Shown: positions 50,473 through 60,706, numbered from the stretch's first letter. The stretch: 64,000 bases of DNA from Magnetococcales bacterium (GCA_015660855.1 JACSDG010000001.1:1-64000), one strand, 5' to 3'. The notes: generated from the sequence alone by a model not told the origin. Translations and numbers: made by a program.

Positions 50473-51291
50473 GTGGTGGGGGAAACCATTCAAGCCATGG
50501 TCTCCATCTGCCGAACATGTAGTCAAGGGCACCCAAAATCGGATTATCAAATGTTTTCCACGCTCACTCCAAGGCTTCTCAACAACAGGGAAATCAGATC
50601 CTGGATCGCGGCTGTGCATGCCGCCTCTTCCCGGGTTTTCGCCTTGGTCCACCATGCGGCCATCTTCAATCCGCACATGTTTCACCACTGGGATCTCAGA
50701 GCCAGGTTTCTGGCACTGTTTTCCGTCCCCTCGCTGGCGTTGTCCCGGTCTGTGCATCTGCACCATGCCGACTTTGAAAAAATCCGGAGTTGGCTGGAGA
50801 GTTTCCCCCATATGTGGGCGCACATCAACCCCCTTGCCCACCTTGACGACAGGTTTGTACCCCATCCCGGAGAGGTTGCGGGGAAGGTGGCGGATGTTTC
50901 CCTCGCTTTGTGGTACGCAACGTTGCGGCATGTCGCCATTTTTCTGGGTAGCGACGAGCGGTTGGAAATCATCGTCAAAACCGACAACCATCCCAAGCTT
51001 ACCATTCATCCGGAAAAAGGAAAGCGTGTCATTGTTTTCGGAAACGGCTGTGACAGCCCGAGTCGGAAAAAAGAATATGTGCACATCCCTGATGATGAGT
51101 TGTTTCACGAGCATCTCGTCATTGGCTACAGCCGTTTTCACGGGTGGCAAATCCGAAAAATGGAGGGCGAGTTTGGTTGTGGTTCCCAATATTCGACCGA
51201 CAGCCTCAACGATTCCATTCCGTTGAGCGATTGCGCCATCATGCGCATCGGCCACACATCCATCCTTATCAATGTCGAAAACAAAACCTGA
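50473..51291 (+). CDS. Hypothetical protein (likely start MFSTLTPRLL, 50551)
   Basis: Open reading frame with biased composition; no recognised family. Confidence 0.5.
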   Translation: MVGETIQAMVSICRTCSQGHPKSDYQMFSTLTPRLLNNREIRSWIAAVHAASSRVFALVHHAAIFNPHMFHHWDLRARFLALFSVPSLALSRSVHLHHADFEKIRSWLESFPHMWAHINPLAHLDDRFVPHPGEVAGKVADVSLALWYATLRHVAIFLGSDERLEIIVKTDNHPKLTIHPEKGKRVIVFGNGCDSPSRKKEYVHIPDDELFHEHLVIGYSRFHGWQIRKMEGEFGCGSQYSTDSLNDSIPLSDCAIMRIGHTSILINVENKT

Positions 51292-51300
51292 CCCAGGGCC

Positions 51301-51336
51301 GCCGGGGGGATGATCCCCACTTTAACTCCCGCAATA
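51301..51336 (-). repeat. Degenerate composite repeat, copy H
   Basis: gccggggggatgatccccactttaactcccgcaatag resembles gccgggggggatgatcccccccggacccccgcaatag of copy B. Confidence 0.7.
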
Positions 51337-52038
51337 GTTTTTGCCAGACTTTGTTTTTCCAATATGTGGGCAAATGGACCGCAGGTTGGATTCCTCGGCG
51401 TTGTTTTTGGCAAAGATCACAATTTCTTCCCCCCTGTTTGCGGCAAAAACAAGTTCCATATTGCCACGAAGCAAAGATTTTAAATCTTTTGGAGCTTTGT
51501 TCCACAGGGAGAGACTCATTTTGGCCACGGCCATTTGAATGGATCTTTCCTCTGGGCCTGTGGTGATGGCGTTGGCCATGGCGCGATAAAGTTCATCATC
51601 CCTTTGGTCAAGACGGTATTTGGCCAAAGCCAGATTGACCCACCCGTAGGGCCAGGTTGGTCGAAGTGAGACGGCTTGCCTGAGATGAATCAGGGCCTGT
51701 TGCCGTTTTTCTTTTATTGCTCCATCCCGACCATCCCCGCCCTGCAATCGCCATTGCAGCAGTCGAGCTATGGTTTCATGGTGATCGGGATTATTGGCAT
51801 CCAGACGCATGGCCGTCTGCATCCGATTCCAGGCCAGCTCCCATGTCGTCTGATTTGGGAGCAATGCCCTGCTCTTCCACTGTTCCAACCGCATCTTCGC
51901 CGCCAGGGCATTCAAATCCGCCACCCCTTGGTTGACGGCCACATGGGACAACTGCAGCAAAAGTACCAAAGCACTAATGGCCAGAAGGACGCGAAACAGG
52001 AAGGAAAACACGACTTGGAAGGTAAAGGTGATACTCAT
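51322..52038 (-). CDS. VpsP-like polysaccharide biosynthesis protein
   Basis: 238 aa; N-terminal TM, WELAWNRMQTAMRLDANNPDHHETIARLLQWR, LRQAVSLRPTWPYGWVNLALAKYRL. Confidence 0.65.
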   Translation of the reverse strand: MSITFTFQVVFSFLFRVLLAISALVLLLQLSHVAVNQGVADLNALAAKMRLEQWKSRALLPNQTTWELAWNRMQTAMRLDANNPDHHETIARLLQWRLQGGDGRDGAIKEKRQQALIHLRQAVSLRPTWPYGWVNLALAKYRLDQRDDELYRAMANAITTGPEERSIQMAVAKMSLSLWNKAPKDLKSLLRGNMELVFAANRGEEIVIFAKNNAEESNLRSICPHIGKTKSGKNYCGS

Positions 52039-52289
52039 TCAGCCCCACAAGATTTTCGGTGAATAATTAATCATTCCGTCTTCGCTTCCTTGGTATATAA
52101 TCAATCGGGTTCAAACAGTTTTTATATCTTATTTTTTTCTGTTGATCTGATGCTGTTTTAACGGAATATAAGGTCATGTACTTGTAATGCAATTCTTGCA
52201 GGTAACGACACGGATCGCCGCTTTTGGCAACGGCGGTTGATTATTCGCAAAGTGAATGTGTGTAATACGTGCGAACGCTTGTTTAACAC

Positions 52290-52613
52290 ATGGGAATGCC
52301 AAGCTTCAAGGTATATTTTCAGGCTGGATTTGGTTTAATTTTATCCAGGAAGCAGAAACAGTTTGTGCCAGTTTTTGAAATGGTGCGACTTGAGGCGTTT
52401 TTGTACGGGGCCATCGGATATATTGCCCCTGTGGACAAAGTGGAAGGATGCGCTCAACTCATTTTTGATGAACGTAAACGTAAACTGACTGAGGTTCAGA
52501 AATGCCGGAAGGCAAAGGGATCAAGTCAACTGAGCGAGGGAGACAATCAGTCCAACAATATGAAACCTATTGACATTTCGATCAATACGGAGGAAGGTTT
52601 CGCTACCGGGTAA
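52290..52613 (+). pseudogene. C-terminal fragment of an integrase-core (DDE) transposase
   Basis: GAIGYIAPVDKVEGCAQLIFDERKRKLTEVQKCRKAKG resembles the tail of rve-type transposases (ALGYITPxDKLEGRxxxIFxERxRKL). Confidence 0.55.
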
Positions 52614-52858
52614 AACGGAGGCGGGCATTTGCTGGCGAGCAAACCGTCATAGAGATAATCCTGGTTGGACTCACCGAGCCAATGGTTAGGGCGAGGGGTG
52701 AAAGTCTTCTTGTCCTTCCCCCGTTGGAGGGTAGACCCACCATGCCTGAAAAGACGCAGCCTTCGTTACATTAATGCGTTAAAAAAAGACAGATAAAGTG
52801 GCTTATCCGCGATGGCCTTTTGTCGGATTTCCGCTGAACCAGCACAGGAGATACCCCC

Positions 52859-53092
52859 ATGGCTATAGCCGAGAAAATTTACGAACGCGCCCGGCAATTA
52901 CCCGCAGAGAAGGCAGTGGAAGTGTTGGATTTCATCGGTTATCTGGAAATGAAACTGGGACAGCAACAACAAGACGACGACCGGGAACGCCCTATGACAA
53001 CAAAGGAATTTCTTGATCGTTTTGCTGGAGCAATCCCAGACTTTCCGAACATTGAGGACGAAGGATCACTCCAGGAACGGGATCCGTTGTGA
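52859..53092 (+). CDS. DUF2281-type antitoxin
   Basis: 77 aa; MAIAEKIYERARQLPAEKAVEVLDFIGYLEMK; overlaps the PIN toxin ORF by 4 bp. Confidence 0.8.
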   Translation: MAIAEKIYERARQLPAEKAVEVLDFIGYLEMKLGQQQQDDDRERPMTTKEFLDRFAGAIPDFPNIEDEGSLQERDPL

Positions 53093-53529
53093 TGGTTGAC
53101 TATCTCCTTGACACCAACGTTTGCATCGGCTTGCTGAAGCGGCACTCCACGATTCTGGCCCACATCCAAACAGTTGGATGGGAGCGATTGAGTCTTTGTG
53201 CGCCCGTGAAAGCGGAATTGTGGTACGGCGCATTCAAGAGCGACAGACCGCAGGCAAACTTGGCTGTTCTGCGAGACCTTTTCATCACCATGCCCAGTCT
53301 GCCATTCGACGATCATGCAGCGCGACACTATGGGGAAATCCGTGCCATCCTTGCACGTTTAGGAACGCCCATTGGTCCCAATGATCTGCTGATTGCCGCC
53401 GTAGTCTTGGCGTATAGAATCACCCTGATTACCCACAACACACGCGAGTTTTCCCGGATCCCGGGATTGCAGATTGAGGATTGGCAGCAACAAATGCCTA
53501 TAGACGGCACAAACCAGAATCATAGGTAG
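53089..53529 (+). CDS. PIN-domain VapC-family toxin
   Basis: 146 aa; YLLDTNVCIGLLKRH, LCAPVKAELWYGAFKS, GPNDLLIAAVVLAYRITLITHNTREFSRIPGLQIEDW. Confidence 0.92.
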   Translation: MMVDYLLDTNVCIGLLKRHSTILAHIQTVGWERLSLCAPVKAELWYGAFKSDRPQANLAVLRDLFITMPSLPFDDHAARHYGEIRAILARLGTPIGPNDLLIAAVVLAYRITLITHNTREFSRIPGLQIEDWQQQMPIDGTNQNHR

Positions 53530-53633
53530 CCAGATTCATCAGAATTTATCGCTTCAGGCAACGGCGGTTGTTCAAGGGATGAAGAGGGGGGGCCGCAGGA
53601 TCGAAAAGGGCACCCTGCGGCCTGGAGATTGAA

Positions 53634-54023
53634 TCAAGCGACGTTGATCGTTACGGGATCGCATTCCCAGAGTCCGTGTTTGGTGCAGTAGGACATGGCG
53701 GTCAAGGTCAGTTTGCCGGTGGCGGGGACGATGTTGAAGGTGACTTCGGCGTTACCTTTGGCCCCGGCACCGCCCATCATGCCGCTGGTGAAATTGGCTT
53801 CGCCCAGGAGGGTGGTGGCGTTGTAGAGTTGGATGGATTTGATGAAATGGTCGGGGTCATCGGGATGGGCATAATCTTTGCCCATGCGAACGGTTACCTG
53901 GAATTTTTCTCCCCCTTTGGCGGATGTGGCGCAGTGGATGAAGGGGGAGTGCCGGTCGATGTAGTCTTTTTTGGCTTCCTTGTCCACGGTGGAAATATCG
54001 ACGTACCGATTGACGATAGGCAT
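53634..54023 (-). CDS. Superoxide reductase, neelaredoxin/class II-like
   Basis: RHSPFIHCATSAKGGEKFQVTVRMGKDYAHPDDPDHFIKSIQLY and SYCTKHGLWE iron-ligand motif. Confidence 0.85.
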   Translation of the reverse strand: MPIVNRYVDISTVDKEAKKDYIDRHSPFIHCATSAKGGEKFQVTVRMGKDYAHPDDPDHFIKSIQLYNATTLLGEANFTSGMMGGAGAKGNAEVTFNIVPATGKLTLTAMSYCTKHGLWECDPVTINVA

Positions 54024-54059
54024 GGTGTGCTCCTGTTCAAGGTGAATTGGGGTGTTGGC

Positions 54060-54659
54060 TCAGAGTGATTTGGAATGGGTTGCGAGATATTGGGCTACTC
54101 CGTCGATGGACGCTTTCATGGCGGGTTTGTCCTTGTTCCAGCCGGCGGGGCAGACATCGCCGTGGATTTCGGTGAACTGAAGGGCATCCACCATGCGCAG
54201 CATTTCGTCGATGTTGCGCCCCAGAGGCAGGTCGTTGACCACCTGATGGCGCACGACGCCCGCTTTGTCGATGAGGAAGGAACCCCGCAAAGCGATACCT
54301 GGTCCGAAGTAAAGGTCGTAGTTTTTGGTGATGTCTTTGGAAATGTCGGCGACGAGAGGATACTGGACATTGCCGATGCCGCCGTTTTGGACCGGGGTGT
54401 TTTTCCAGGCCAGGTGGGTGAAGTGGGAGTCAATGGAGACGCCGATGACTTCAACGTTGCGGCTTTTGAACTCCTTGAGGCGGTGGTCGAAGGCAATGAT
54501 CTCGGAGGGGCAGACAAAGGTGAAATCGAGGGGATAAAAAAAGAGAACGACGTACTTGCCTTTAAAGCTGGACAGTGAAAAATCGTCTTTGAAGGTGTTG
54601 TCGGGCATGACGGCGGTGGCGGTAAAATCTGGGGCTGGCTTGGTTACAAGAACGCTCAT
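54060..54659 (-). CDS. Typical 2-Cys peroxiredoxin (AhpC/TSA)
   Basis: YPLDFTFVCPSEIIAF and resolving Cys GDVCPAGW; start MSVLVTKPAPDF at 54659. Confidence 0.93.
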   Translation of the reverse strand: MSVLVTKPAPDFTATAVMPDNTFKDDFSLSSFKGKYVVLFFYPLDFTFVCPSEIIAFDHRLKEFKSRNVEVIGVSIDSHFTHLAWKNTPVQNGGIGNVQYPLVADISKDITKNYDLYFGPGIALRGSFLIDKAGVVRHQVVNDLPLGRNIDEMLRMVDALQFTEIHGDVCPAGWNKDKPAMKASIDGVAQYLATHSKSL

Positions 54660-54883
54660 GTTAGAAACCTCCATTGCGTTAGAATTTGGTTTAAAGATGA
54701 CAATGATAAATTCGCATCCTTGATTAAAACTGGGAGAAGGACGATTGAAAGAACCTCCTGTTGTGTTTCCCTGTGGGCATTAGACTGATTTTTTCCGTTG
54801 GCGTCAAGGGAAAAAAATGATATATCGTCAAAATTGTTGACAAGACAACAATGGAAGGGGGCCACGGGTAAGGGAGAAGCGGA

Positions 54884-55465
54884 TTGATAACCAATCTGGT
54901 GGGGATTCGTATACGTTCGTTACGGGCGCAAAGGAAGCTGACGCAAAAACAATTGGCCGACTTGTCGGGGATACCGCGGGCGACGTTGGCGACGGTGGAG
55001 CGGGATGATGCCAACCCGAGCTTGGCAGTGGTATTCAAGATTGCCAGTGCGTTGGGGATGACGGTGGACCAGCTGATTGAGTCGGCGCACAGGAAGATAC
55101 AGCATTGGCCGGCATCGACGATGGGGGTGGTGGAGTCGGGGGATCGGGCGTACCGGGCGGTAACCATATCCCCGTTGAACGCATTTCATATAACGCAGCT
55201 GATTTTTTCGCTGGTACCCGGCGGCAATTACGAAGGGAGGCCGCATCCGCCGGGAAGTGAAGAATATCTGCATGTGTTGGAGGGGCATATGGTGTTGGAG
55301 GTTGCGGGGGAATCTTTGGCGATGGGAACGATGGATACTGCTTGTTTTCATGGCAATGTTCGGCATTTCTACCGCAATCCGTACCCGGTGAAATCCATGG
55401 GTCTGGTGACGATACTGGAGGGGGTTGGCAGAGAAAAAATGGATGGGGTGGACGAAAGTTCTTGA
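54884..55465 (+). CDS. XRE-family regulator with C-terminal cupin domain (TTG start)
   Basis: VGIRIRSLRAQRKLTQKQLADLSGIPRATLATVERDDANPSLAVVFKIASALGMTVDQLI + cupin GRPHPPGSEEYLHVLEGHMVLEV. Confidence 0.88.
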   Translation: MITNLVGIRIRSLRAQRKLTQKQLADLSGIPRATLATVERDDANPSLAVVFKIASALGMTVDQLIESAHRKIQHWPASTMGVVESGDRAYRAVTISPLNAFHITQLIFSLVPGGNYEGRPHPPGSEEYLHVLEGHMVLEVAGESLAMGTMDTACFHGNVRHFYRNPYPVKSMGLVTILEGVGREKMDGVDESS

Positions 55466-55505
55466 CAATAGGGGGGGGGAAGGTTCAACATCCCGGGTTC
55501 ATTTT

Positions 55506-55590
55506 GGAGGGGTTCCCGAGCGGTCAAAGGGAGCAGACTGTAAATCTGCCGGCTCAGCCTTCGAAGGTTCAAATCCTTCCCCCTCCACCA
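55506..55590 (+). tRNA. tRNA-Tyr (GTA)
   Basis: ggaggggttcccgagcggtcaaagggagcagactgtaaatctgcc...ggttcaaatccttccccctccacca; cloverleaf, CCA encoded. Confidence 0.95.
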
Positions 55591-55700
55591 TAAGGTTCAT
55601 TGGGGCAGGGAGGGAGACTCGGCTGTGCCGTCGGTGTCTGGCTGGGTGCCTAGCCGGGTGCCTGATGGATTCGAGTGGCAGGCCAAAGGGTCGCCAATCG

Positions 55701-55774
55701 GCGGGTATAGTTCAATGGTAGAACGTCAGCCTTCCAAGCTGAACACGGGGGTTCGATTCCCCCTACCCGCTCCA
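55701..55774 (+). tRNA. tRNA-Gly (TCC)
   Basis: gcgggtatagttcaatggtagaacgtcagccttccaagctgaacacgggggttcgattccccctacccgctcca. Confidence 0.95.
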
Positions 55775-55813
55775 GGGAGCAAAGGTTGCGGGTTGGAATG
55801 GTGGAAAAAGTCG

Positions 55814-55889
55814 GCCCATGTAGCTCAGTGGCAGTAGCACTTCCTTGGTAAGGAAGAGGTCATCGGTTCAATCCCGATCATGGGCTCCA
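55814..55889 (+). tRNA. tRNA-Thr (GGT)
   Basis: gcccatgtagctcagtggcagtagcacttccttggtaaggaagaggtcatcggttcaatcccgatcatgggctcca. Confidence 0.95.
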
Positions 55890-56001
55890 AATCAAGCTGG
55901 CCAATCGAACTGGCCGATCGATCTGGCTAATCGGGTTGGAAGAAAACGAGACTTTTGTTCTCGTGCAATTAATCATGAAGCCTCTCTAAGGAGGAAGTCG
56001 C

Positions 56002-57192
56002 ATGTCCAAGGAAAAATTCGAGCGTACCAAACCCCATGTGAATATCGGGACCATCGGGCACGTGGATCATGGCAAGACAACGTTGACGGCGGCGATCACG
56101 AAGACGCTGGCGGCGAAAGGTGGTGCCAAATTCATGGCGTATGATCAGATCGATTCTTCTCCTGAGGAGAGGGAGCGCGGGATTACGATCTCGACGGCGC
56201 ATGTGGAGTACGAAACGACGGCGCGGCACTACGCCCACGTCGATTGCCCTGGTCACGCGGACTACATCAAAAACATGATTACTGGCGCGGCGCAGATGGA
56301 TGGTGCCATACTGGTGGTTTCGGCGGCGGATGGCCCGATGCCGCAGACCCGTGAGCACATCCTGCTGGCCCGACAGGTGGGTGTGCCGGCACTGGTGGTG
56401 TACATGAACAAGGCCGACCAGGTGGATGACCCGGAACTGTTGGAACTGGTGGAGTTGGAGGTTCGGGAACTGTTGAGTCAGTACGAGTTTCCCGGGGACG
56501 ATATTCCCATCATTGTGGGGTCGGCCCTCAAGGCGCTGGAGGAAGAAGGTGGCGAGATGGGTCACGGATCCATACTCAGGCTGCTGGAAGCGGTGGACTC
56601 CTACATTCCCCAGCCCGACCGGCCATTGGACGGCAAGTTTTTGATGCCCATTGAGGATGTGTTTACCATTTCCGGTCGCGGGACTGTTGTGACGGGGCGT
56701 ATCGAGCGTGGTGTGGTCAACGTGGGTGACACGGTGGCTATTGTGGGGTTGAAGGATACCCAGACCACCACCTGCACGGGGGTTGAAATGTTCCGCAAAC
56801 TGCTGGATCAAGGGCAGGCGGGCGACAATGTGGGTGTGCTGTTGCGTGGGACCAAGCGTGAGGATGTGGAACGCGGTCAGGTGTTGGCTGCTCCGAACTC
56901 CATTACGCCGCACACTAGGTTCAAGGCGGGGTGCTATATCCTGACCAAGGAGGAGGGTGGGCGGCATACGCCGTTTTTCTCCAACTATCGGCCCCAGTTT
57001 TATTTCAGGACCACCGACGTGACGGGTATCTTGAAGTTGCCCGAGGGGACCGAGATGATCATGCCCGGGGACAACGTAACGTTGGAGGTGGAACTGATCG
57101 CCCCAATCGCCATGGAAAAGGGTCTGCGTTTCGCCATCCGTGAAGGTGGGCGGACCGTGGGTGCCGGCGTGGTGAGCGACGTCTTACAATAA
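56002..57192 (+). CDS. tuf: Elongation factor Tu
   Basis: 396 aa; [33 protein letters not shown]. Confidence 0.98.
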   Translation: MSKEKFERTKPHVNIGTIGHVDHGKTTLTAAITKTLAAKGGAKFMAYDQIDSSPEERERGITISTAHVEYETTARHYAHVDCPGHADYIKNMITGAAQMDGAILVVSAADGPMPQTREHILLARQVGVPALVVYMNKADQVDDPELLELVELEVRELLSQYEFPGDDIPIIVGSALKALEEEGGEMGHGSILRLLEAVDSYIPQPDRPLDGKFLMPIEDVFTISGRGTVVTGRIERGVVNVGDTVAIVGLKDTQTTTCTGVEMFRKLLDQGQAGDNVGVLLRGTKREDVERGQVLAAPNSITPHTRFKAGCYILTKEEGGRHTPFFSNYRPQFYFRTTDVTGILKLPEGTEMIMPGDNVTLEVELIAPIAMEKGLRFAIREGGRTVGAGVVSDVLQ

Positions 57193-57293
57193 AACCCGAG
57201 CAATGGGGTTTTGCGGTGGCGGGCGGGAGCGGCTGCCGGTAGGGTTGTTATCCAATAAGTTACACCGAGGACAGTCATTGTTGGAGCCATTTG

Positions 57294-57449
57294 ATGCGAG
57301 ACCTGATCAGCCTTTGTTGCGAGGAATGCAAGCGGCGCAACTACACGACCGACAAGAACAAGCGCAACACCCCCGACAAATTGGCCTTCCGCAAATTCTG
57401 CCCTTTTTGTCACAAGCATACCCTGCACAAGGAGGGTAAGATCAAGTAG
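57294..57449 (+). CDS. rpmG: 50S ribosomal protein L33 (absent from the ORF track, 51 aa)
   Basis: Direct translation: [51 protein letters not shown]. Confidence 0.95.
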   Translation: MRDLISLCCEECKRRNYTTDKNKRNTPDKLAFRKFCPFCHKHTLHKEGKIK

Positions 57450-57479
57450 GCTCGTCGGTTTTGGGCGTACGAAGCACGA

Positions 57480-57555
57480 AGGACAGTAGCTCAATTGGCA
57501 GAGCATCGGTCTCCAAAACCGAGGGTTGGGGGTTCGATTCCCTCCTGTCCTGCCA
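57480..57555 (+). tRNA. tRNA-Trp (CCA)
   Basis: aggacagtagctcaattggcagagcatcggtctccaaaaccgagggttgggggttcgattccctcctgtcctgcca. Confidence 0.95.
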
Positions 57556-57787
57556 TGTTTGGAGGTTCTGAAGGGCTGTGATTCGCGCCGATTGAGTGGG
57601 GGACTGCGGGGGGTGATGGTCGGGATGCGGTGCGGGGGTTGTTTGTCGGCGTTTGTTGGCGGCAATCCCAAACGGTTCAAGACACGACTATCCGGATTCA
57701 AATCCGACGGCAAGCGGGCATCCTTGGGGAGTTTCCAAGGTTTCGATGTCGGTTGGCCGCCGTCACAAAAAAGTGGAATCATGATCG

Positions 57788-57979
57788 ATGGGGCGCGCAA
57801 CCCAGTTTAAGGATTACCTCCAGGATGTCAGATCGGAGGCCAGGAAGGTGATCTGGCCGACGCGGAAAGACACCACGCAGACGACGGTGGTGGTTTTTGG
57901 GATGGTGGTCCTGGTATCTATATTTCTTTGGATGGTGGATGCCATCCTGGCCTTGGCGGTTCAATCGATCATCGGTTGA
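57788..57979 (+). CDS. secE: Preprotein translocase subunit SecE
   Basis: 63 aa; FKDYLQDVRSEARKVIWPTRKDTTQTTVVVFGMVVLVSIFLWMVD. Confidence 0.95.
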   Translation: MGRATQFKDYLQDVRSEARKVIWPTRKDTTQTTVVVFGMVVLVSIFLWMVDAILALAVQSIIG

Positions 57980-58062
57980 CGATGTAGGGAGTTCGAGTTT
58001 GCGGTAGAATTCTCTCACCAGGGCATCAGGGGCAATTCGACCGATCCGCGAAAGAGTCTTCA

Positions 58063-58593
58063 ATGGCCAAGAAGTGGTATGTTATTCACGCCTATTCAGG
58101 GTTTGAAAAGCGGGTCAAGTCCGCTTTGGAGGAGCGCGTCCGTTTGGCCGGGCTTGGGGAGATGTTTGATGAAATCCTGATTCCCTCCGAGGATGTGGTT
58201 GAGTTGCGCCAGGGGAAGAAGGTGACATCGGAACGCAAATTTTTCCCCGGTTATGTGCTGGTCAAGATGGAATTGAACGATAAAACTTGGCACATGGTCA
58301 ACGACATTCCCAAGGTGAGTGGTTTTCTTGGGGGCGGGGGCCGACCTTATCCCTTGACCGACAAGGATGTGGAAAAGATTTTGCGCCAGGTGGAAGTGGG
58401 AATGGAAAAACCCAAGCCCAAGGTGACCTTTTTTGTTGGTGAAAATGTTCGGGTGACGGATGGGCCGTTTGTTTCGTTCAACGGTGTGGTGGAAGAGGTG
58501 GATGAAGATAAGACGCGGTTGAAGGTTTCGGTAAGTATCTTTGGCCGGGCAACGCCGGTTGAGCTTGATTTTGTGCAGGTGGAAAAGATTTAA
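58063..58593 (+). CDS. nusG: Transcription termination/antitermination protein NusG
   Basis: 176 aa; KKWYVIHAYSGFEKRVKSALEERV, KOW motif FVGENVRVTDGPFVSFNGVVEEVD. Confidence 0.97.
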   Translation: MAKKWYVIHAYSGFEKRVKSALEERVRLAGLGEMFDEILIPSEDVVELRQGKKVTSERKFFPGYVLVKMELNDKTWHMVNDIPKVSGFLGGGGRPYPLTDKDVEKILRQVEVGMEKPKPKVTFFVGENVRVTDGPFVSFNGVVEEVDEDKTRLKVSVSIFGRATPVELDFVQVEKI

Positions 58594-58730
58594 GAAAGAT
58601 TCATAAGAACGGGCATCAGGGCGTTATGGTGGTCGTGATGAGGTTGGTCGGATCGGGTGCCTGGCGTGGATCAAGGCGGGAAGCCGTGGGGTTCACTGGG
58701 GCTGGAAGCTGAAGCGAGGATAATGGCGAT

Positions 58731-59159
58731 ATGGCAAAGAAAATAACGGCCTATATCAAGTTGGAGGTAGCGGCGGGCCAGGCGAAACCAAGTCCACCGG
58801 TGGGTCCGGCTTTGGGACAGCACGGGTTGAACATCATGGAATTCTGCAAGGCGTTTAACGCGCAGACCCAGAAGATTGAACCGGGTTCTCCCGTGCCTGT
58901 GGTCATATCGGTCTATCAGGATCGAACCTTTAGTTTTGTCATGAAGACGCCACCGGCGGCTTTTTTACTCAAGAAGGCGGCGGGGCTTGCGAAGGGCAGT
59001 GCGACTCCGGGGCGTGGTGACAAGGCGGGGAAGGTGACGTGGCAACAGGTGGAAGACATTGCCCGGTTAAAGTTGACGGACATGAATGCGATGGATGTCG
59101 AAGGGGCCAAGCGCAGCATAGCGGGTTCGGCTCGTTCCATGGGATTGGAAGTGGTCTGA
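58731..59159 (+). CDS. rplK: 50S ribosomal protein L11
   Basis: 142 aa; [43 protein letters not shown]. Confidence 0.98.
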   Translation: MAKKITAYIKLEVAAGQAKPSPPVGPALGQHGLNIMEFCKAFNAQTQKIEPGSPVPVVISVYQDRTFSFVMKTPPAAFLLKKAAGLAKGSATPGRGDKAGKVTWQQVEDIARLKLTDMNAMDVEGAKRSIAGSARSMGLEVV

Positions 59160-59174
59160 TCAGGGGATAAGTTT

Positions 59175-59864
59175 ATGGCTAAACGTGGAAAACGGATGCG
59201 GGCAATCCGGGAGCAGGTGGTCCGAACAGATTCTTATCCCCTCCCCGCAGCGGTGGAGTTGCTTAAGAAGGTCAGTACGGTAAAGTTTGACGAGACCGTG
59301 GACATAGCGGTCAACCTGACTGTGGATCCGCGGCACGCCGAACAGATGGTCCGTGGCACGGTGGCTCTGCCCCATGGGACCGGCAAGACGGTTCGGGTGT
59401 TGGTGTTTGCCAAGGGCGAAAAAGCCAAGGAAGCGACTGCCGCTGGTGCCGATCATGTGGGTGCCGAGGAGTTGGTGGATAAAATTCAGGGTGGCTGGCT
59501 CGAATTTGATCGGGTGGTCGCCTGTCCCGACGTGATGGGTGTTGTTGGGCGATTGGGTCGGGTGCTGGGTCCGCGGGGCTTGATGCCCAATCCGAAGCTG
59601 GGGACGGTGACCTTTGATGTGACCAAGATTGTCGGGGACATCAAGGCGGGTCAGGTGGCATTTCGGGTGGAGAAGGCGGGGATCATCCACGCCGGCATCG
59701 GCAAGGTATCCTTCGACGCGGTCAAGTTGGAGGAAAACGCTAAGGCACTGGTGGATCAGTTGCGTAAGCTGCGTCCGGCATCGGCCAAGGGTTCCTACAT
59801 GAAGCGTGTCACTTTGAGTTCGACGATGGGGCCTGGTATTCAGGTGGACCTGGGTACGGTTTAG
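59175..59864 (+). CDS. rplA: 50S ribosomal protein L1
   Basis: 229 aa; [39 protein letters not shown]. Confidence 0.98.
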   Translation: MAKRGKRMRAIREQVVRTDSYPLPAAVELLKKVSTVKFDETVDIAVNLTVDPRHAEQMVRGTVALPHGTGKTVRVLVFAKGEKAKEATAAGADHVGAEELVDKIQGGWLEFDRVVACPDVMGVVGRLGRVLGPRGLMPNPKLGTVTFDVTKIVGDIKAGQVAFRVEKAGIIHAGIGKVSFDAVKLEENAKALVDQLRKLRPASAKGSYMKRVTLSSTMGPGIQVDLGTV

Positions 59865-59879
59865 AGTGTGCGCAAGTTT

Positions 59880-60110
59880 TCGTCCATGACAGCAGGTGAG
59901 GCGGCTTTTGGGTGACCGTCTTTTAATCAGGTGAAGCCTGGCCCGCCGAGACCAAGGGATTACGCAATCCAAGCACTTCTTTTGGTATGGACGTTGTTGG
60001 TCGGTATTGACCGACTGGTTTCGCGTTGGCCGGGGGTTGCTTTTTTCGTTGGCCGGGATTGGAGGTCTGCGATGGGGGTGAACCGGCGGTGAAGATCGAA
60101 AGGAGGGTTA
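59880..60110 (+). ncRNA. Probable L10-type ribosomal-protein leader (autoregulatory)
   Basis: About 250-nt untranslated gap between rplA and rplJ, the usual position of an L10 leader; structure not computed. Confidence 0.35.
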
Positions 60111-60114
60111 TTGG

Positions 60115-60636
60115 GTGAAACAAAATGAGAAGGAAGTCATCATAAACGAGGTACGACAGGTCATGGAGCGGTCGGCCATTGTCGTGGCGACGCACTACCG
60201 GGGGCTTACGGTGTCCCAGATGGGGGCGTTGCGCAAAAGGATGCACGACAGCGGCTGTCAGTATCGGGTAGTCAAGAACACGTTGGCCAAGCGTGCGGCG
60301 ACGGGGACGGCGTTTGAAAATTTGTCGGGACTGTTGAGTGGCCCGACGGGTTTGGCGTTCTCGGTCGATCCTGTCGCCCCTGCTAAGGTGCTGGCTGGTT
60401 TTGTCAAGGACTTCCCGACGCTGGAGATCCGGGGTGCCGTGATGAACGGCCAGGTTTTGGACGACAAGAGTGTCATCAAGCTTGCCACCATGCCGTCGCG
60501 GGAAGTTTTGATTGCCAAGCTTCTGGGCACGATGAACGGTCCGATTCAAAATTTTGTCGGGGTGCTGGCGGCGGTGCCGGCGGGTCTGGTGCGGGTGTTG
60601 GATCAAATCCGCAAGTCCAGGGAAGCGGCAGCTTGA
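60115..60636 (+). CDS. rplJ: 50S ribosomal protein L10 (GTG start)
   Basis: 173 aa; VVATHYRGLTVSQMGALRKRMHDSGCQYRVVKNTLAKRA. Confidence 0.97.
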   Translation: MKQNEKEVIINEVRQVMERSAIVVATHYRGLTVSQMGALRKRMHDSGCQYRVVKNTLAKRAATGTAFENLSGLLSGPTGLAFSVDPVAPAKVLAGFVKDFPTLEIRGAVMNGQVLDDKSVIKLATMPSREVLIAKLLGTMNGPIQNFVGVLAAVPAGLVRVLDQIRKSREAAA

Positions 60637-60706
60637 AGTCTTTAAGCGTAACCAATAAATTCAGGCCACGGGCCTTATTTAAGAGTCATCTGGAGGGAAA
60701 CAATCC

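Noticed and set aside
55969-56967. 332-aa minus-strand ORF
   Set aside because: Antisense shadow of tuf.
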